From contig PYIU01000001.1 of NCBI GenBank assembly GCA_003415625.1, positions 7,070,210 to 7,134,209 of the forward strand: DNA of 64,000 bases, in the 5' to 3' direction. The notes below the pieces were generated by a model. The model made no database searches and had not been told where the DNA came from. It saw only the letters and a program-made list of their open reading frames with translations. This DNA comes from Aquanectria penicillioides. Taxonomy: Eukaryota > Ascomycota > Sordariomycetes > Hypocreales > Nectriaceae. Both the position numbers and the translations under genes were made by a program. Shown piece by piece: positions 24,337-35,500 of this stretch; positions within the stretch are counted from its first letter, which is position 1; the number at the start of each line of letters is the position of its first letter.

Positions 24337-24735
24337 AAAAAGTTCTAGCTTCAGTAGATTGCATAAGTAAGAAAAACTAGAGATATCGGCCAGATAGCTG
24401 CCATGACGAGACCATCATCGGACACGGAGTGCCTTTACGTGGATGGATGGACAAAACATTGCCACATAAGTGACGCACCACGCCCAATAGAACAGCATCA
24501 CAGTCACCACCAATACAAAAAAGATCAGGTGCAAGAGAGAACTCAATTTGTCGGCTAGCGTTTGAATACTACCATCCTAGCGAGTCTCCAGCAGTCCCAC
24601 CGTTCAGGGTCAACTAGCGAGTGGATCCAGGCATTGCCCGATTCCTCCCAATCCATCGCAAACTTGTCTGCACCATTCCCCAAAATGCTTCCCGTCGATG
24701 CCCTCAAGGTTCTCGCCGACGACGAAACGAGTAGC

Positions 24736-24906
24736 TTATTTGTGCTTGATTGGTGGCCGTTAGCTTCTGCCACGCACAACACGCCTCCATCAACCGGGCC
24801 AAACCCAGTCTGGAAGCAAACTAGAGCAACTTACAGGGCAGCCAGCGCAGGTGCACGAGGCACCGCAGCCGCAAGAGCCGCTAGAAGCACAGCCGCATCC
24901 GCTCAT
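24736..24906 (-). CDS. Copper-type metallothionein, 26 residues
   Basis: Small cysteine-rich metal-binding protein that buffers copper or other soft metals in the cytosol. Exon 1 (24906-24835) encodes 24 residues beginning MSGCGCASS and ending CTCAGCP. A 90-nt intron (24745-24834; GTAAGT donor, GCTAAC branch) joins exon 2 (24744-24736), which supplies only His, Lys and the stop. Seven cysteines fall at 4, 6, 12, 14, 18, 20 and 23, the spacing known from the 26-residue Neurospora crassa copper metallothionein, which also has an intron. The acceptor is the weak AAG rather than CAG/TAG, so the last two residues are less sure than the rest. The Hmt1-like transporter lies 9 kb away. Copper induction is likely for the family, but no binding site was identified here. 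Confidence 0.85.
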
Positions 24907-25036
24907 GATGATTGTTTTGTGGGGAGGGTTGGTGGTTGTTTGTTTTGCTGGGTTTGTCTTGAACAAGTGTGTCTGAGAGAGTTGTGCGTGGGTTGGCGAG
25001 AGGAGAAATTCGCAGTGACGAGATGCAACATGGGGG

Positions 25037-25044
25037 CTTTTATA
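25037..25044 (-). promoter_or_regulatory. TATA box of the metallothionein gene
   Basis: The minus strand reads TATAAAAG about 130 nt upstream of the metallothionein ATG. A strong TATA box suits a sharply inducible stress gene. The position is plausible for a leader of about 100 nt; no transcript start is known. Confidence 0.55.
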
Positions 25045-25049
25045 GACGA

Positions 25050-26613
25050 CGAGGTGAGCAAAAATCCTCAGGCATCTCCCCAAACGGCATGGCAGCGGAC
25101 ACTGTAGAATGAATGGCCGCCAAGAAGGCACGAGGCAGATAGCTTGCAGCTGCCGCTCCGAGGTGGCCCATTCTGATCAGTTCACGTTAATCACACATCC
25201 CGCTTCTCCCCCACGTAATTGGCTGCCAATTCCCTGTCCCTCACTGGAGGATGACCGATGATGACCCCCGTTTGAGAACGACGTCGAAACCCAAGACGGG
25301 GCCTTGGTGGAACCCGGAAGCTCTGGTAGCATTCCTACTGTTTGCGCCTTCTGCAAACGACGTCCTTTTACTTGTTGGCTTTGCATGGCTCGTTAGCCTG
25401 TCTGTTGGTTTGGCGGTCTCCCAAATCTCGGTTGTCTGCCATTATCAAGATGCAAACCAGCTGGATCTGCCGAGCTATCACGCATGACACGACCACATCC
25501 TGATGTCTGAACTAGCCTTCATTTCACCAAGAGCAAGATCTCACCTCGACCGTTCCCCTCTAGCGAGCCAGTCCCTGACGAGAGAAGGGAGGGAAGCTCT
25601 CAAAGTAGAGTCCCCATCCCGCTCTCGTTGAGTGGAGCAATGGAGGGGATCAAGGGCATCGAGACATTCCACTCCGTGTCAACGGAGGCGCACTACGTCA
25701 TAGAGGTGGGGATGTGAGGGGTAATCCCACTGGACCGTCTTCAGTGCCCGCCATCAAAGCAACATACAATCACAACGAGGATTTATTAAATGTCAATTAC
25801 TTCAGAGGGCACAGTCACTTTAGTTTGAACGCTCTGCACACTACGGCCCAGGTGGAACATGGCTGCAGCAAAGAGTGCGCTGAAGGGCAGCCAGTTCCGA
25901 GAGCACAGGGGCATGTGTAGACCATAGGCCCCACGACACTAAGATATTCCCCTGGTCCAACAGGCGGCGGGGGCTAGGGGCTTGTGGTTTCTTATGGCAG
26001 TGCAACGTCAGTGGCTACAGCGGAGCCGGGGTGTATTGAAGGGTCTGAGAGGGGCTCTATGGTGGCGGGGTTTTGTTCAGGGACATGCTCACGGCTAGAT
26101 ACCAGCTTGCCGACCTCCCGAGGCGACGTGTCGCAAGTAACTACGCTCGACAATTTGGCCTTCGATACGCATCTAGATATATTTGTATCTGGTTCTTCGT
26201 CATTCAGGGGCCTCTTATTTGGCATATTTCGCTTCAAAACCCTCCCTCAACAGCCCATTTTTCGTCTTGTCTGCCAGGAATCCTGCTCAATCCTGCTCAA
26301 TCGGGGCTTCTCGATCCCCCTCGCTCTCCATCCAACCTCTGCAGCAAGATAGCGCCGGATCATAATATCAGCACCAATCCTTTTCCCAGTCGCCAGTGCT
26401 TTTCCGACACGTTGCAAGTGGCGGGGGTCAGAGAATCTTGGCCGTGTCTTCTGGTCGGCGTCTAGTCCCCCCTGTGTCAGAGGTGGAAGCTTGAAGGGTC
26501 AAATAAGCTCACCTTGTATCTCCAATCGATCACAAGCAGGGTATCATTTGAACTTGAGCATCCACCAACTAGATCCCAGTCCGAGATCCGAAGCCGTCGT
26601 GTTGCCGATCTAA
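25050..26613. other. Intergenic region
   Basis: No supported gene. A 78-codon ATG frame at 25251-25487 has one hydrophobic segment but no other support. Short frames at 25984-26465 look random. Confidence 0.4.
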
Positions 26614-27378
26614 TCAAGTTCGATCGGTAGCATTCCTTCTTGTTCCTTCCACCTTCTCACGCGTAGCGTTCGTCTCAGGTTCAACTTTACCAGCCTTCTC
26701 CCAGCTCTCGTTTGACTCTCCGGGCAAGGGGGCATAAGCGTAATGAGATCCCAGAATCGGACGAGGTAGCTGTCGTCCCAGGGCGTACCAGATTTCTCCC
26801 TGCGCAAACTCCTGGGCCTCTTGTAAGAGCATTGTGACGATGGACTCTGGGAGGTCGGTTTTGTGTTGAATCTTCAAAACATGCCGTCGAGTCCGAAAAA
26901 ACACCGATGTCGCCCATGTAAAGCTCCGTTGTGCCTGTATGGCAGCTAGTGGCGCCAACCAGTCGAGGTATGATGTCAGGCCTTTGGCGACGTCTTCAGG
27001 GGCCTTTAGTATGCGAACAAGGCCGATAACTCCATAGTCGAGCCGAGGGGATTGTTCCACATCCTCACGGACTAACTCAAACCTTGGTTGAGGAGACCTT
27101 GGCTGAGTAGTACTAGCAACAACCTCATCTTGTGGGGCCCAGGAGCGCTGAAGAGTGTACCAAGTCCCATCACGGAGCTCCCGGTGGAAGTAGAGGCCCC
27201 ATTGAAATTCTTCATCAGCGTTCGCAGTTGTCGTGCCCGAGCAGGGGAGCTTGACGGGATATGTGCCAGATGGCCAATTATCCTGCGGATAGATCGAGTT
27301 GTATTCGCAAGGTTGATGGGGTAGGGAAATGGTTAAGTAGAGGTTGCCTGGTTCGAGGCCCTTGATAAGAAAACCCAT
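26614..27378 (-). CDS. Uncharacterised fungal protein, 254 residues
   Basis: One ATG-started, intronless frame of 254 residues. I recognise no named domain, signal peptide or transmembrane helix. The N-terminal half has a beta-rich character: a block MGFLIKGLEPGNLYLTISLP, then WGLYFHRE and TWYTLQRSW, the kind of spacing seen in small fungal-specific proteins of unknown function. The middle is helical, with several Trp, Phe and Leu positions. The last 40 residues are charged and probably disordered. Upstream and downstream spacing is compatible with an independent gene. Codon choice and the lack of stops support a real protein. Confidence 0.6.
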   Translation of the reverse strand: MGFLIKGLEPGNLYLTISLPHQPCEYNSIYPQDNWPSGTYPVKLPCSGTTTANADEEFQWGLYFHRELRDGTWYTLQRSWAPQDEVVASTTQPRSPQPRFELVREDVEQSPRLDYGVIGLVRILKAPEDVAKGLTSYLDWLAPLAAIQAQRSFTWATSVFFRTRRHVLKIQHKTDLPESIVTMLLQEAQEFAQGEIWYALGRQLPRPILGSHYAYAPLPGESNESWEKAGKVEPETNATREKVEGTRRNATDRT

Positions 27379-28733
27379 AGCGGAAGCACCCTCCTGGCTG
27401 ACTCAAACGATGACAAAATTCGAGACGGTGGAAGCTCGTCGGAAATGTTTGCATCTACCGATCAAAGGCTAGATCATCCGTAGAGGTAGTTTTGAGACGA
27501 AGAGAGAGCTGCTCGACATGGGAAACATGATTTATCAATGCGATGAGAATGCGCACCAAGAATGGGAGCTGGCAGGCTGGTTCGAAACAAGTGGATTGAT
27601 TGTTCAGTTCCTATTGTCTTTGGTAAACAATAATTCACGGTCATGCTGTTTGCTGAATATGATATGTACCTTTACACGGTAGGTGTTTGACCTCGTAGAT
27701 CTCCCGTTTGGGTTCCTGGGCGTGGAGGCCAAGCCTTTCTCCCTCGGCGGAGCAGGTGCCGAGGTGGGGGTGAAGCTGTTGTGATGCAGTGTTGACAAGT
27801 TGACAGGGCATTCGCTGCACACAATCACCAAGGGTCGCACGACAAAGCGGGGCATTGAGAGGGTTCATCTCTTAGAACTGATGGTTCTGCGGTTCCGACG
27901 GCTTCCTTGTTGCCCAACAAATATCTCAGGCAGATGCTCTATCCCCAGGCGGATGTTCCGCTCGCCGTGTTTCTGTTACTATCGCTTTCGCAAGCTAAAC
28001 AAGCCCAACTAGCGGAACGCCCGAGGCGGTGGGACGAGAGACTGGAAAACCCGGACAGTTCAAGCGTTCCCTCCGCCGCCGCCACAGTCACAGAATCCGC
28101 CCTCCCCCCAATCGTCAAACCCCCAACTCAACACCCGACAAACGGCCAATTCCACCACAGTAAAGCCGAGGCCCAGGGGCACAGGACCAAAGTCCACGGA
28201 TAGGAGCAAAGGAATGGCTCTAGGTCATGCGCGGGAGAAAAGCCGGGTGAGCCGCCGATAGGTGGGGATATGGAGTCCCTATTTAGCCAGCGCATCAACC
28301 CATTCACATGCGGGGACTCTGGATGGAGCTCGTATGCAGTTGGTGCCCGTAACACCAGCTGGTGAGGGCCGGTTTCTCTTCTTCTCATAATTTTCGGTTC
28401 TTGGAAAGCACATTCTCTCCGAAATCCCCTTCCATCGACGATATTCCCGCTGTTGGGCTGCTTCGAACCGTCAAAGTACAGGTGTGGTGAGCTCTCTCCA
28501 GGATCCTGGTCCTCGTTTCTTCGGCGAAATTCACAACGAGCGAGCTACGTCACACTAGACACCAGCCGACAACGACATCTGGAGGGGCAATTGCGGGGCA
28601 CTGGGACGTTGCATCTCCAGATCGACCTCGTGCCTTTTGCGAAAACACCAATAAAACCACCAATCCCCCCTCTCCCGTTTGAATCATCCGCCCAAGCGAG
28701 AATTGGAATAGAGGCGTTCCTCGTTGCTTCAAA
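27379..28733. other. Divergent intergenic region upstream of galactokinase
   Basis: 1.35 kb with no supported gene. The final 250 bp are the pyrimidine-rich galactokinase leader, with AAAATGTCT as a good start context. Weak frames at 27604-28388 are not coding-like. Confidence 0.5.
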
Positions 28734-30369
28734 ATGTCTGGTCCCGTTCCTGTTGCCAAGGCCCTCAGCGACATCTACCCTGCCGCCGCCCTCGCCACCG
28801 AAGCGCCGCGATGGAACAAGCTCGTCGCCAAGTTCGAATCCATCTACGGCCATCCGGCTACCTTTGTTGCCCGCTCGCCCGGCCGTGTCAACATCATTGG
28901 CGAACACATTGACTACTCGTTGTACTCTGTTCTGCCTATGGCCATTACGGCCGATGCCCTCTTCGCCGTTGCCTACAAGCCCGCCGCTGCGGACGCCAAG
29001 ACGTTTCGCATCCGCATCGCCAACGTAGAGGACGACAAGTTTGCTGCCGCCGAGTTCGATGTTCCCATTGACGGCAATGTTGAGATTGATGCGACAAAGT
29101 TTGAGTGGACAAACTACTTCAAGAGCGGTCTCCGCGGTGTTCTGGAACTGTTGAGAAAGAAGCATGGCGAGGGTTTCCGACCTGTGGAGATGGAGATTCT
29201 GGTGGATGGCACTGTGCCCGTCGGTGGAGGACTGAGCTCCAGCGCTGCCGTTGTGAGCACGAGTTCGCTCGCCGTTATGGTGGCCAACGGTGAGACGACG
29301 GTGGACAAGAAGGAGCTCACCGAGTTGGCCATTGTGAACGAGCGCGCAGTGGGCGTCAACTCCGGAGGGTAAGCAAAACCTCGCCCCGTCATAATGAAGG
29401 GTGGGCATAGCTCACTTTAGATACAGCATGGATCAGGCCGCCTCTGTCTTCTCTGAGCAAGGCTCTGCTCTCTTCGTCTCCTTCAGCCCCGAGCTTGCTG
29501 CACGACCCGTCAAGTTCCCTCCCACGAGCCCCGAGCTATGCTTCGTCATTGTCCAGTCCTTTGTCACTTCTAATAAGCAGGTTACCGGTCCTATCCATTA
29601 CAACCTTCGTGTCGTCGAGTGTAGCATCGCTGCAGCCTATCTCAATGCTGTCCTCAACCCTGCAGGCGTCGAACTGCCCAAGGATGCTGGTCCGCTTGGT
29701 ATCAGTCTCAAAGGCTTCCACGATGCTTTCTTCCGCAATCTAAGTGGCGATAGTTATCTGGCAGCCAAGTCCTTGTCTCAAGAGGAGGAACTTGAGAAAC
29801 TTCTGGTGGTAACCAAGGAGACACTAACACAAGAGGAGGGATACACCCGGGAGGAGGTCGCCAAGGTCCTCGGTATCACTGTCGTAGAGCTCGAGACTCG
29901 TTTCATGTCTCGCCTCCCCGTCCGTGCCGAGCGCTTCAAGCTCCGCCAGCGAGCAGTTCACGTCTTCTCTGAAGCTCTCCGTGTGCTCAAATTCCTCACC
30001 CTCCTAGACAGGCCAGTCCACACTGGAGCCACCGATACTACTGCATTCAACCAGCAGCTGGGTGATCTGCTCAATGAGACACAGGATTCCTGCCGAGATC
30101 TCTACGAGTGCAGCTGTCCCGAACTTGATGATATCTGTGCCACCGCACGTGCTGCTGGTGCATACGGTTCACGAGTCACTGGCGCCGGCTGGGGTGGATG
30201 CAGTGTACATTTGGTGCCCGCCGACAAGGTAGCAGCTGTCACCGAGGCACTGGAGAAGGAATACTTTTCCAAGCGGGAGCTGACTGCCGAGCAACGGGAT
30301 GCCGCGGTCGTTGTGAGTCGACCAGCCACAGGAAGTGCGTTGTACTATGTCAAGGATGGGCTTGAATAA
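28734..30369 (+). CDS. GAL1: Galactokinase
   Basis: GHMP-family kinase that phosphorylates galactose at C1 with ATP, the first committed step of the Leloir pathway, in the cytosol. Two exons, 28734-29368 and 29427-30369, are joined across a 58-nt intron (GTAAGC donor, ACAG acceptor) that splits the conserved NSGGMDQ block; the product has 525 residues, near the fungal norm. The galactokinase signature GRVNIIGEHIDY lies at residues 50-61. The ATP-binding motif PVGGGLSSSAA starts near 161, and the third motif GSRVTGAGWGG at 459-469. The Ser-Ala pair that the yeast sensor Gal3 lacks is present, which points to an active enzyme. No other Leloir gene is in the window. A long open frame on the other strand is a shadow. 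Confidence 0.95.
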
Positions 30370-31757
30370 GTAAAATGTACAAAGACCACTTTTTCAAGAG
30401 TATAGCTTGGATAATGCAGCTTGTAGTGCTTGAGACTCCAGAACGCGTCACATTCTCCGGTCAAACAGATGTAATATAAACGGAATTTATACCTTCATAT
30501 GCCTCAAGAAGCTTTGATGTTCGATTGACATCACTCATAGGGTGTGCAAGCCATACCCGCTTAAAGATCTGCTTTGGAGCGAGCAATCGACATGCCGTTC
30601 ACTTGTTGTCTGGAGTTGTTGGCGATGTATGGAATGAAGACGAATCTGGCGGCTGCAAGTTCAATGACACAACCTAAGCGGTAATGTTTGAAAGATTCTT
30701 GTGCAAATTCATGAGTTCGGAGTCAAGACAGATTTCAAATTTGCTGGGTACGGCAAGGGGTTGTCGTGTCGCCTTACTTCATCCTATGCAGGCTACAAAT
30801 GTAGCTTCGAGTGCAATGACAAAGGCTTACATTGATTCACTTATGTGCGGACAAGATCAAATGGACAATGCTGAACATTAGTGCTCGACCAGTGGGTATC
30901 CTGACGTATTTGATCATTATCTTGGCAGGGCTGACTTGGACGGCTCAAGCCATGACAGGCACGTCAGTGGAGATGATATGACAACATCACGCTCAAGACA
31001 GATTGATTCAAGCCATTGATCCTGCATGACAGTTATTCCAAATAAATTGCCAGGATATGATAAAATAGTACGATGAGACTGACATTGGACGCATCTAGGC
31101 CTTGAATGTGGACATTGACCCCGCTGCAATGAGGGTGCTCCTCCTTTCAACGAGACGCTTCAGCGAGACGCTTCATGTGAAGCTTCGCTACCAAACAGAC
31201 CTCGCCTAGAACATGGCAGCGTTAGGTCTCGCGCGTTACTCATCTCCTTCCACATTTCCTCTAAATCAAGAAGCGGGCACCAATAAAGACAGTGTTGGTT
31301 CAAGGACCCTGATGTCTACTTCGCACTGATGCAGGCTAGCTCGAACATCATCATGAATCCATCATGACGGGCTGGATGAGAAGCTAGGCGTTTGGCGAAG
31401 GCTAGCCGCCCGGGAAATGTCCAAATGCGGCGGCTCGCATGGGATTTAAACATTCTTAATTCCAAATTGTTTGGATTTGCCCGCAATTTGTATGTACGGC
31501 CCTTTGCCAGCCCTCGCCGACGACGCCGAGCTAGGGGATTACGTGAGGCTTAACGACCATCAGTCAGGCTTGAAGGTCATCAGTCATCACTGCTATACAG
31601 TCATGATAGAAGCTAGGCAAAGCTCTATAATTACTTTTATGAGAAGGAGATGGTGCCTCGATTATGATGATGATTGATTATTTCTTCATCTTCAGTTTCA
31701 CGGCGTTCCCAGGGATTCAATACCAATACTTACATACCGAGTCGCCGCGGAGCAACC
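30370..31757. other. Intergenic region between galactokinase and hydrolase genes
   Basis: Holds the galactokinase 3' end and the hydrolase promoter. Small frames at 30684-30881 and 31471-31677 lack support. No repeat or RNA gene seen. Confidence 0.5.
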
Positions 31758-32588
31758 ATGCCCACCATCACCCTCAAGGATGGAGTCGAGATATACTACA
31801 AGGATTGGGGCAACCCTGACGGCCAGGTGGTGAGCTTCTCGCACGGATGGCCGCTCAACAGCGACAACTGGGACAGCCAAATGTTCTTCCTCGCGAGCCA
31901 GGGCTACCGCGTTGTTGCTCACGACCGCCGAGGTCACGGCCGTTCCAGCCAGCCCTGGGAGGGAAATGACCTCGACACCTACGCCGACGACCTCAACCAA
32001 CTCTTCGAGCACCTCGATCTCAAGGACGTCACCATGATCGGCCACTCTACAGGTGGTGGCGAGGTCGCTCGGTACGTTGGTAAGTTCGGCACTGCGCGGG
32101 TCAGCAAGGCCGTTCTCATCGGCGCCATCACTCCCCTCATGCTCCAGACGACGAACAACCCCGAGGGTCTCCCCATTGGCGTCTTTGACAGCTTCCGAGA
32201 GGCCATGGTCAAGGACCGAGCTCAATTCTTCATGGATGTCCCCAACGGGCCATTCTTCGGATTCAACCGCCCCGGCGCCGTGCGCAGCGAGGGCCTGGTT
32301 CTCAGCTGGTGGCAGCAAGGCATGCAGGCTGGGTTCAAGAACACATACGACTGTATCAAGGCATTTTCCGAGACGGACTTGACCGAGGACCTCAAGAAGA
32401 TGGACATCCCCGTGCTGTTGCTGCACGGCGATGACGACCAGGTTGTTCCCATCCAGGCGGCCGCGAACAAGGCGATCAAGTTGCTTCCCAAGGGAACACT
32501 CAAGGTTTACCCCGGAGGAGCGCACGCGCTGCCCAATGTTAGCGCGGATGAAGTCAACAAGGATATTCTGGAGTTCTTAAAGGCCTGA
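31758..32588 (+). CDS. Alpha/beta hydrolase, non-heme chloroperoxidase (perhydrolase) family
   Basis: Encodes 276 residues with no intron. The frame is open further upstream, but the first good ATG is 31758 (context CAACCATGCCC), giving the usual family N-terminus [18 protein letters not shown]. The fold's landmarks are complete: the oxyanion motif HGWPLN, the block [12 protein letters not shown], nucleophile elbow GHSTGG with Ser97, acid within GDDDQVVP (Asp227) and His256 in GGAHAL. The family includes cofactor-free haloperoxidases/perhydrolases and esterases, so the true substrate is unknown. No signal peptide; probably cytosolic. The family is best known from bacteria and the gene lacks introns, which would fit an old transfer, though fungal homologues are common. 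Confidence 0.9.
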   Translation: MPTITLKDGVEIYYKDWGNPDGQVVSFSHGWPLNSDNWDSQMFFLASQGYRVVAHDRRGHGRSSQPWEGNDLDTYADDLNQLFEHLDLKDVTMIGHSTGGGEVARYVGKFGTARVSKAVLIGAITPLMLQTTNNPEGLPIGVFDSFREAMVKDRAQFFMDVPNGPFFGFNRPGAVRSEGLVLSWWQQGMQAGFKNTYDCIKAFSETDLTEDLKKMDIPVLLLHGDDDQVVPIQAAANKAIKLLPKGTLKVYPGGAHALPNVSADEVNKDILEFLKA

Positions 32589-35500
32589 GGGGAGGCTTTA
32601 GACTGAGACGTCTGGATCATCAAAGTAATGCTGTTGAGCATCTCGAGGGACGTGCTGGGCTAGGATGGTTGAGATGCGGGCGGTGTGTTTGCCTGACCAC
32701 AGTACACGTGCAGAGGTTTGCAGGAATACGCACAGCACCACATGATAGTCACGTTTAATACCATGTTCCAAGTATCACGATCAAAGCACCTATTTGCTGA
32801 GATAACGAATCTGGGTTTTGCGTGCAACCCAAGGATGGGAGTTGATAAAGCATGCCCTTCGCGCATTGCCGCTCTGCCGATATCTATCCAACTCGCTGAC
32901 CACGAGCCAATGCTGTCCAGCTTCACACCACACTCTTGTACGCGTACGTTGCATGGGCTCCGCTTCCCCAGATTCTCCAGTTCGGCACGGCACGGCAAAG
33001 TCGGAAGGATATCGCGCGGTGGTCTCGAGTTCGTACCTGATACTTGTTCAGGTTCGCGACGCCTGGCTTGCTTGCTTGCTTGCTTGCTCGCGGACTTGCG
33101 TGCTTGCTTGCTCGCATTGCATGGCCTGGAAGAGACGAGACGAATGAGTCGTGGGGCGCGACACTATTGGATCGACCCGAGTAGTACAAGGAGATTGGAA
33201 TGAATGTGCAGGGCATTCAGCATCACAGGGCTAAGCGAGACCGTCGAAGAATGTGGCCGAGATGGTCGCAGCCGGGGGGAACCAACAAGCAGCGAGTGAG
33301 TTGCCTCACAGCGGGATGGGCGGGGCAGGGCAAGGTGAGGCGATGCGCTGGGAGGCGAAGGCATAAGTTACAAGTACAGCAGCAACAGTCAGTCAGGCCT
33401 TTCACTTTCAGCCCATTTGCATGCCATGTGTCAGCGCTGAAAGTCATAGATTGGGGTCGAAAGACGCCCGAGACGGTAACGGTACAACATCGAGGGTTGC
33501 CCTCTGCGCCTGGGGTGCATGTACTTCGTCCAGTACATTATTTAGCTGCGTTGCCATGTACCTACGTGTAGGCGACGCCATAGCAGGGTTCACTCTGGGC
33601 GCCGAGTGGTTGGAGCGGCCAATCACGGAGGAGGCTGCGCCTGGGAGGAACAAGAAGCAGCAGCCTGAATCCTGAAGATAAGGAACCTTGTTTGTGCGTT
33701 TGTCCCTTTTTTTTCCGACGAGAAATGTCTAGTTCTCCTGCAAGTGGGCTAGACGAGCATATCGGGTTCCCTCTCTTGGAACAAACTAGACCTTTGCGTG
33801 CGGAGTAAGTTTGTCTGTTGCGACGCAGACTTCGCAGTCGACGTCGACGGAGCACTGCCCTTTTCGTCCCTGCAGCTGGCTGCCTGACCGCCTGGGTAAG
33901 GGTACGACGATGATTTTGGAATGAAGTGCGGTACATTGACGCTCCTGCGGGCACCCCCAAAGGCCGAGGTACTGTACATCGAGGACTTTTTTGAGCGAGG
34001 TGGCGTCGTTGATATCTTTGGGAGGGAGGCGTCTTATCAACGATTTGGCGTTTTGGTGATTAATGCCCCAAATATGGCGTGTCTGTATGCCGCCCAGGGG
34101 GTGTGCGAAGCCGCGGCCAATTGATCCAATCAGAGCTCGCTGGCCAGTGTGCCCCAAGAGCATGTCCAATTCTCGAGCAATGCGGTTCTTCTTCGTTGCT
34201 TGGCGTATTAGGACAGGATGCGGATAGTTCATCCAGACAAGAAAAGGAAGGGAGAAAAAAAAAGCGTATTTCTTAAAGGGTTGGATGGTTGAGCAACCCG
34301 TCATCTGTGGCTGACAACCATATCGGGGAGGGTCCCCCCTGGACTTGTAATACCCATTCATCAGTTCCACAGGCTGAATCCAGTGAGAAAAGGATCGCTC
34401 GGGTCCAGATTTGCAAGGTTCTCTCCCGTAATACAAGCATGGTTCATTGATAGTAGGAAGAACCGTATCCAAATCGCCATCCCCGGTCATTCCTCAAACC
34501 AGACCCACGAACGGAGTCTTGACGGAACTCCGAAATCTCACCGACTTTCCTATCCTCAACCATCCTCTTCCATTGGGCACAGCCATAAGAAAAGAGCTAT
34601 AACTACCTCAATCAAATATTCTTGTAATTGTAGTGGTTGTGTACTTGAATGTGTTCCCTCCGACACACTGACCAAGCCAGGATATTGAGGTTTGTGTTGA
34701 TACTGCGATGTCCGACGTCCTATTGAAACAATGACAATTAGCTACTCCCGGTATGGCATGGACGCCTTGAGACTATCTGCGTAGTATTTATGATAAAATA
34801 TCGCTGTTCTCAATCTTCAAGATTTACGGTGACAACTCTTATCTCGGAACCTCGACAGCACATCAGGGCCATAGTCAACCGCGGGATCATGATCGATGCC
34901 GATTTACAATTTTTCATGTATTTTTTTTTTTTACCATCCTTGCATTCTCAAGTCGCCACAACCGGACCAGTGGAAGTGCCCGGTTTCCCTTCAGTGATGG
35001 GCTCATTCATCGGATCAATGTCGGTTTGCAGTAAGACTGGAATCAACTACATGTGCTAGTGGTAAGACAAGGGGACCCAACCCCCCTGGTGCCATGAATA
35101 AGACCCCCGGCGTTGGTCTCGGAGGTCGGACGGCGGCAGACCCACGGTCATGTCCATTTTCATCCAGTCCCTTGGTTGCTTAGACAGAAATTTGAAGCAG
35201 GTTATCCTTGTTCGTTTCGAAGTAGGTATACTGAAACATTGCCTATCTCGCCCTCTTCAAGGTGACAAACAATGGGAGTGAGTCCTCGCAATCTCATCAC
35301 AGATGACTCCGGTCGAGTAACGGTAGCAAGTGCAGTTATTGTACCCAAATTTGGTTGCGTCAGAGATAGTGTCACGGAGTTGCATTCGTTTTTATCCTGG
35401 CTCAATGACATCGAGGATCGATTGGATGGTGCAGAATAGGATGTCACCTCCTCGGTGCACTCAGCCTTCGTTGATTGTCATTAAGCATCCCCTACAAATC

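Noticed and set aside
28545..29408. 287-codon minus-strand frame over galactokinase
   Set aside because: Antisense shadow of a confident gene; no domain.
31698..32525. 275-codon minus-strand frame over the hydrolase
   Set aside because: Antisense shadow of a gene with a complete catalytic triad.
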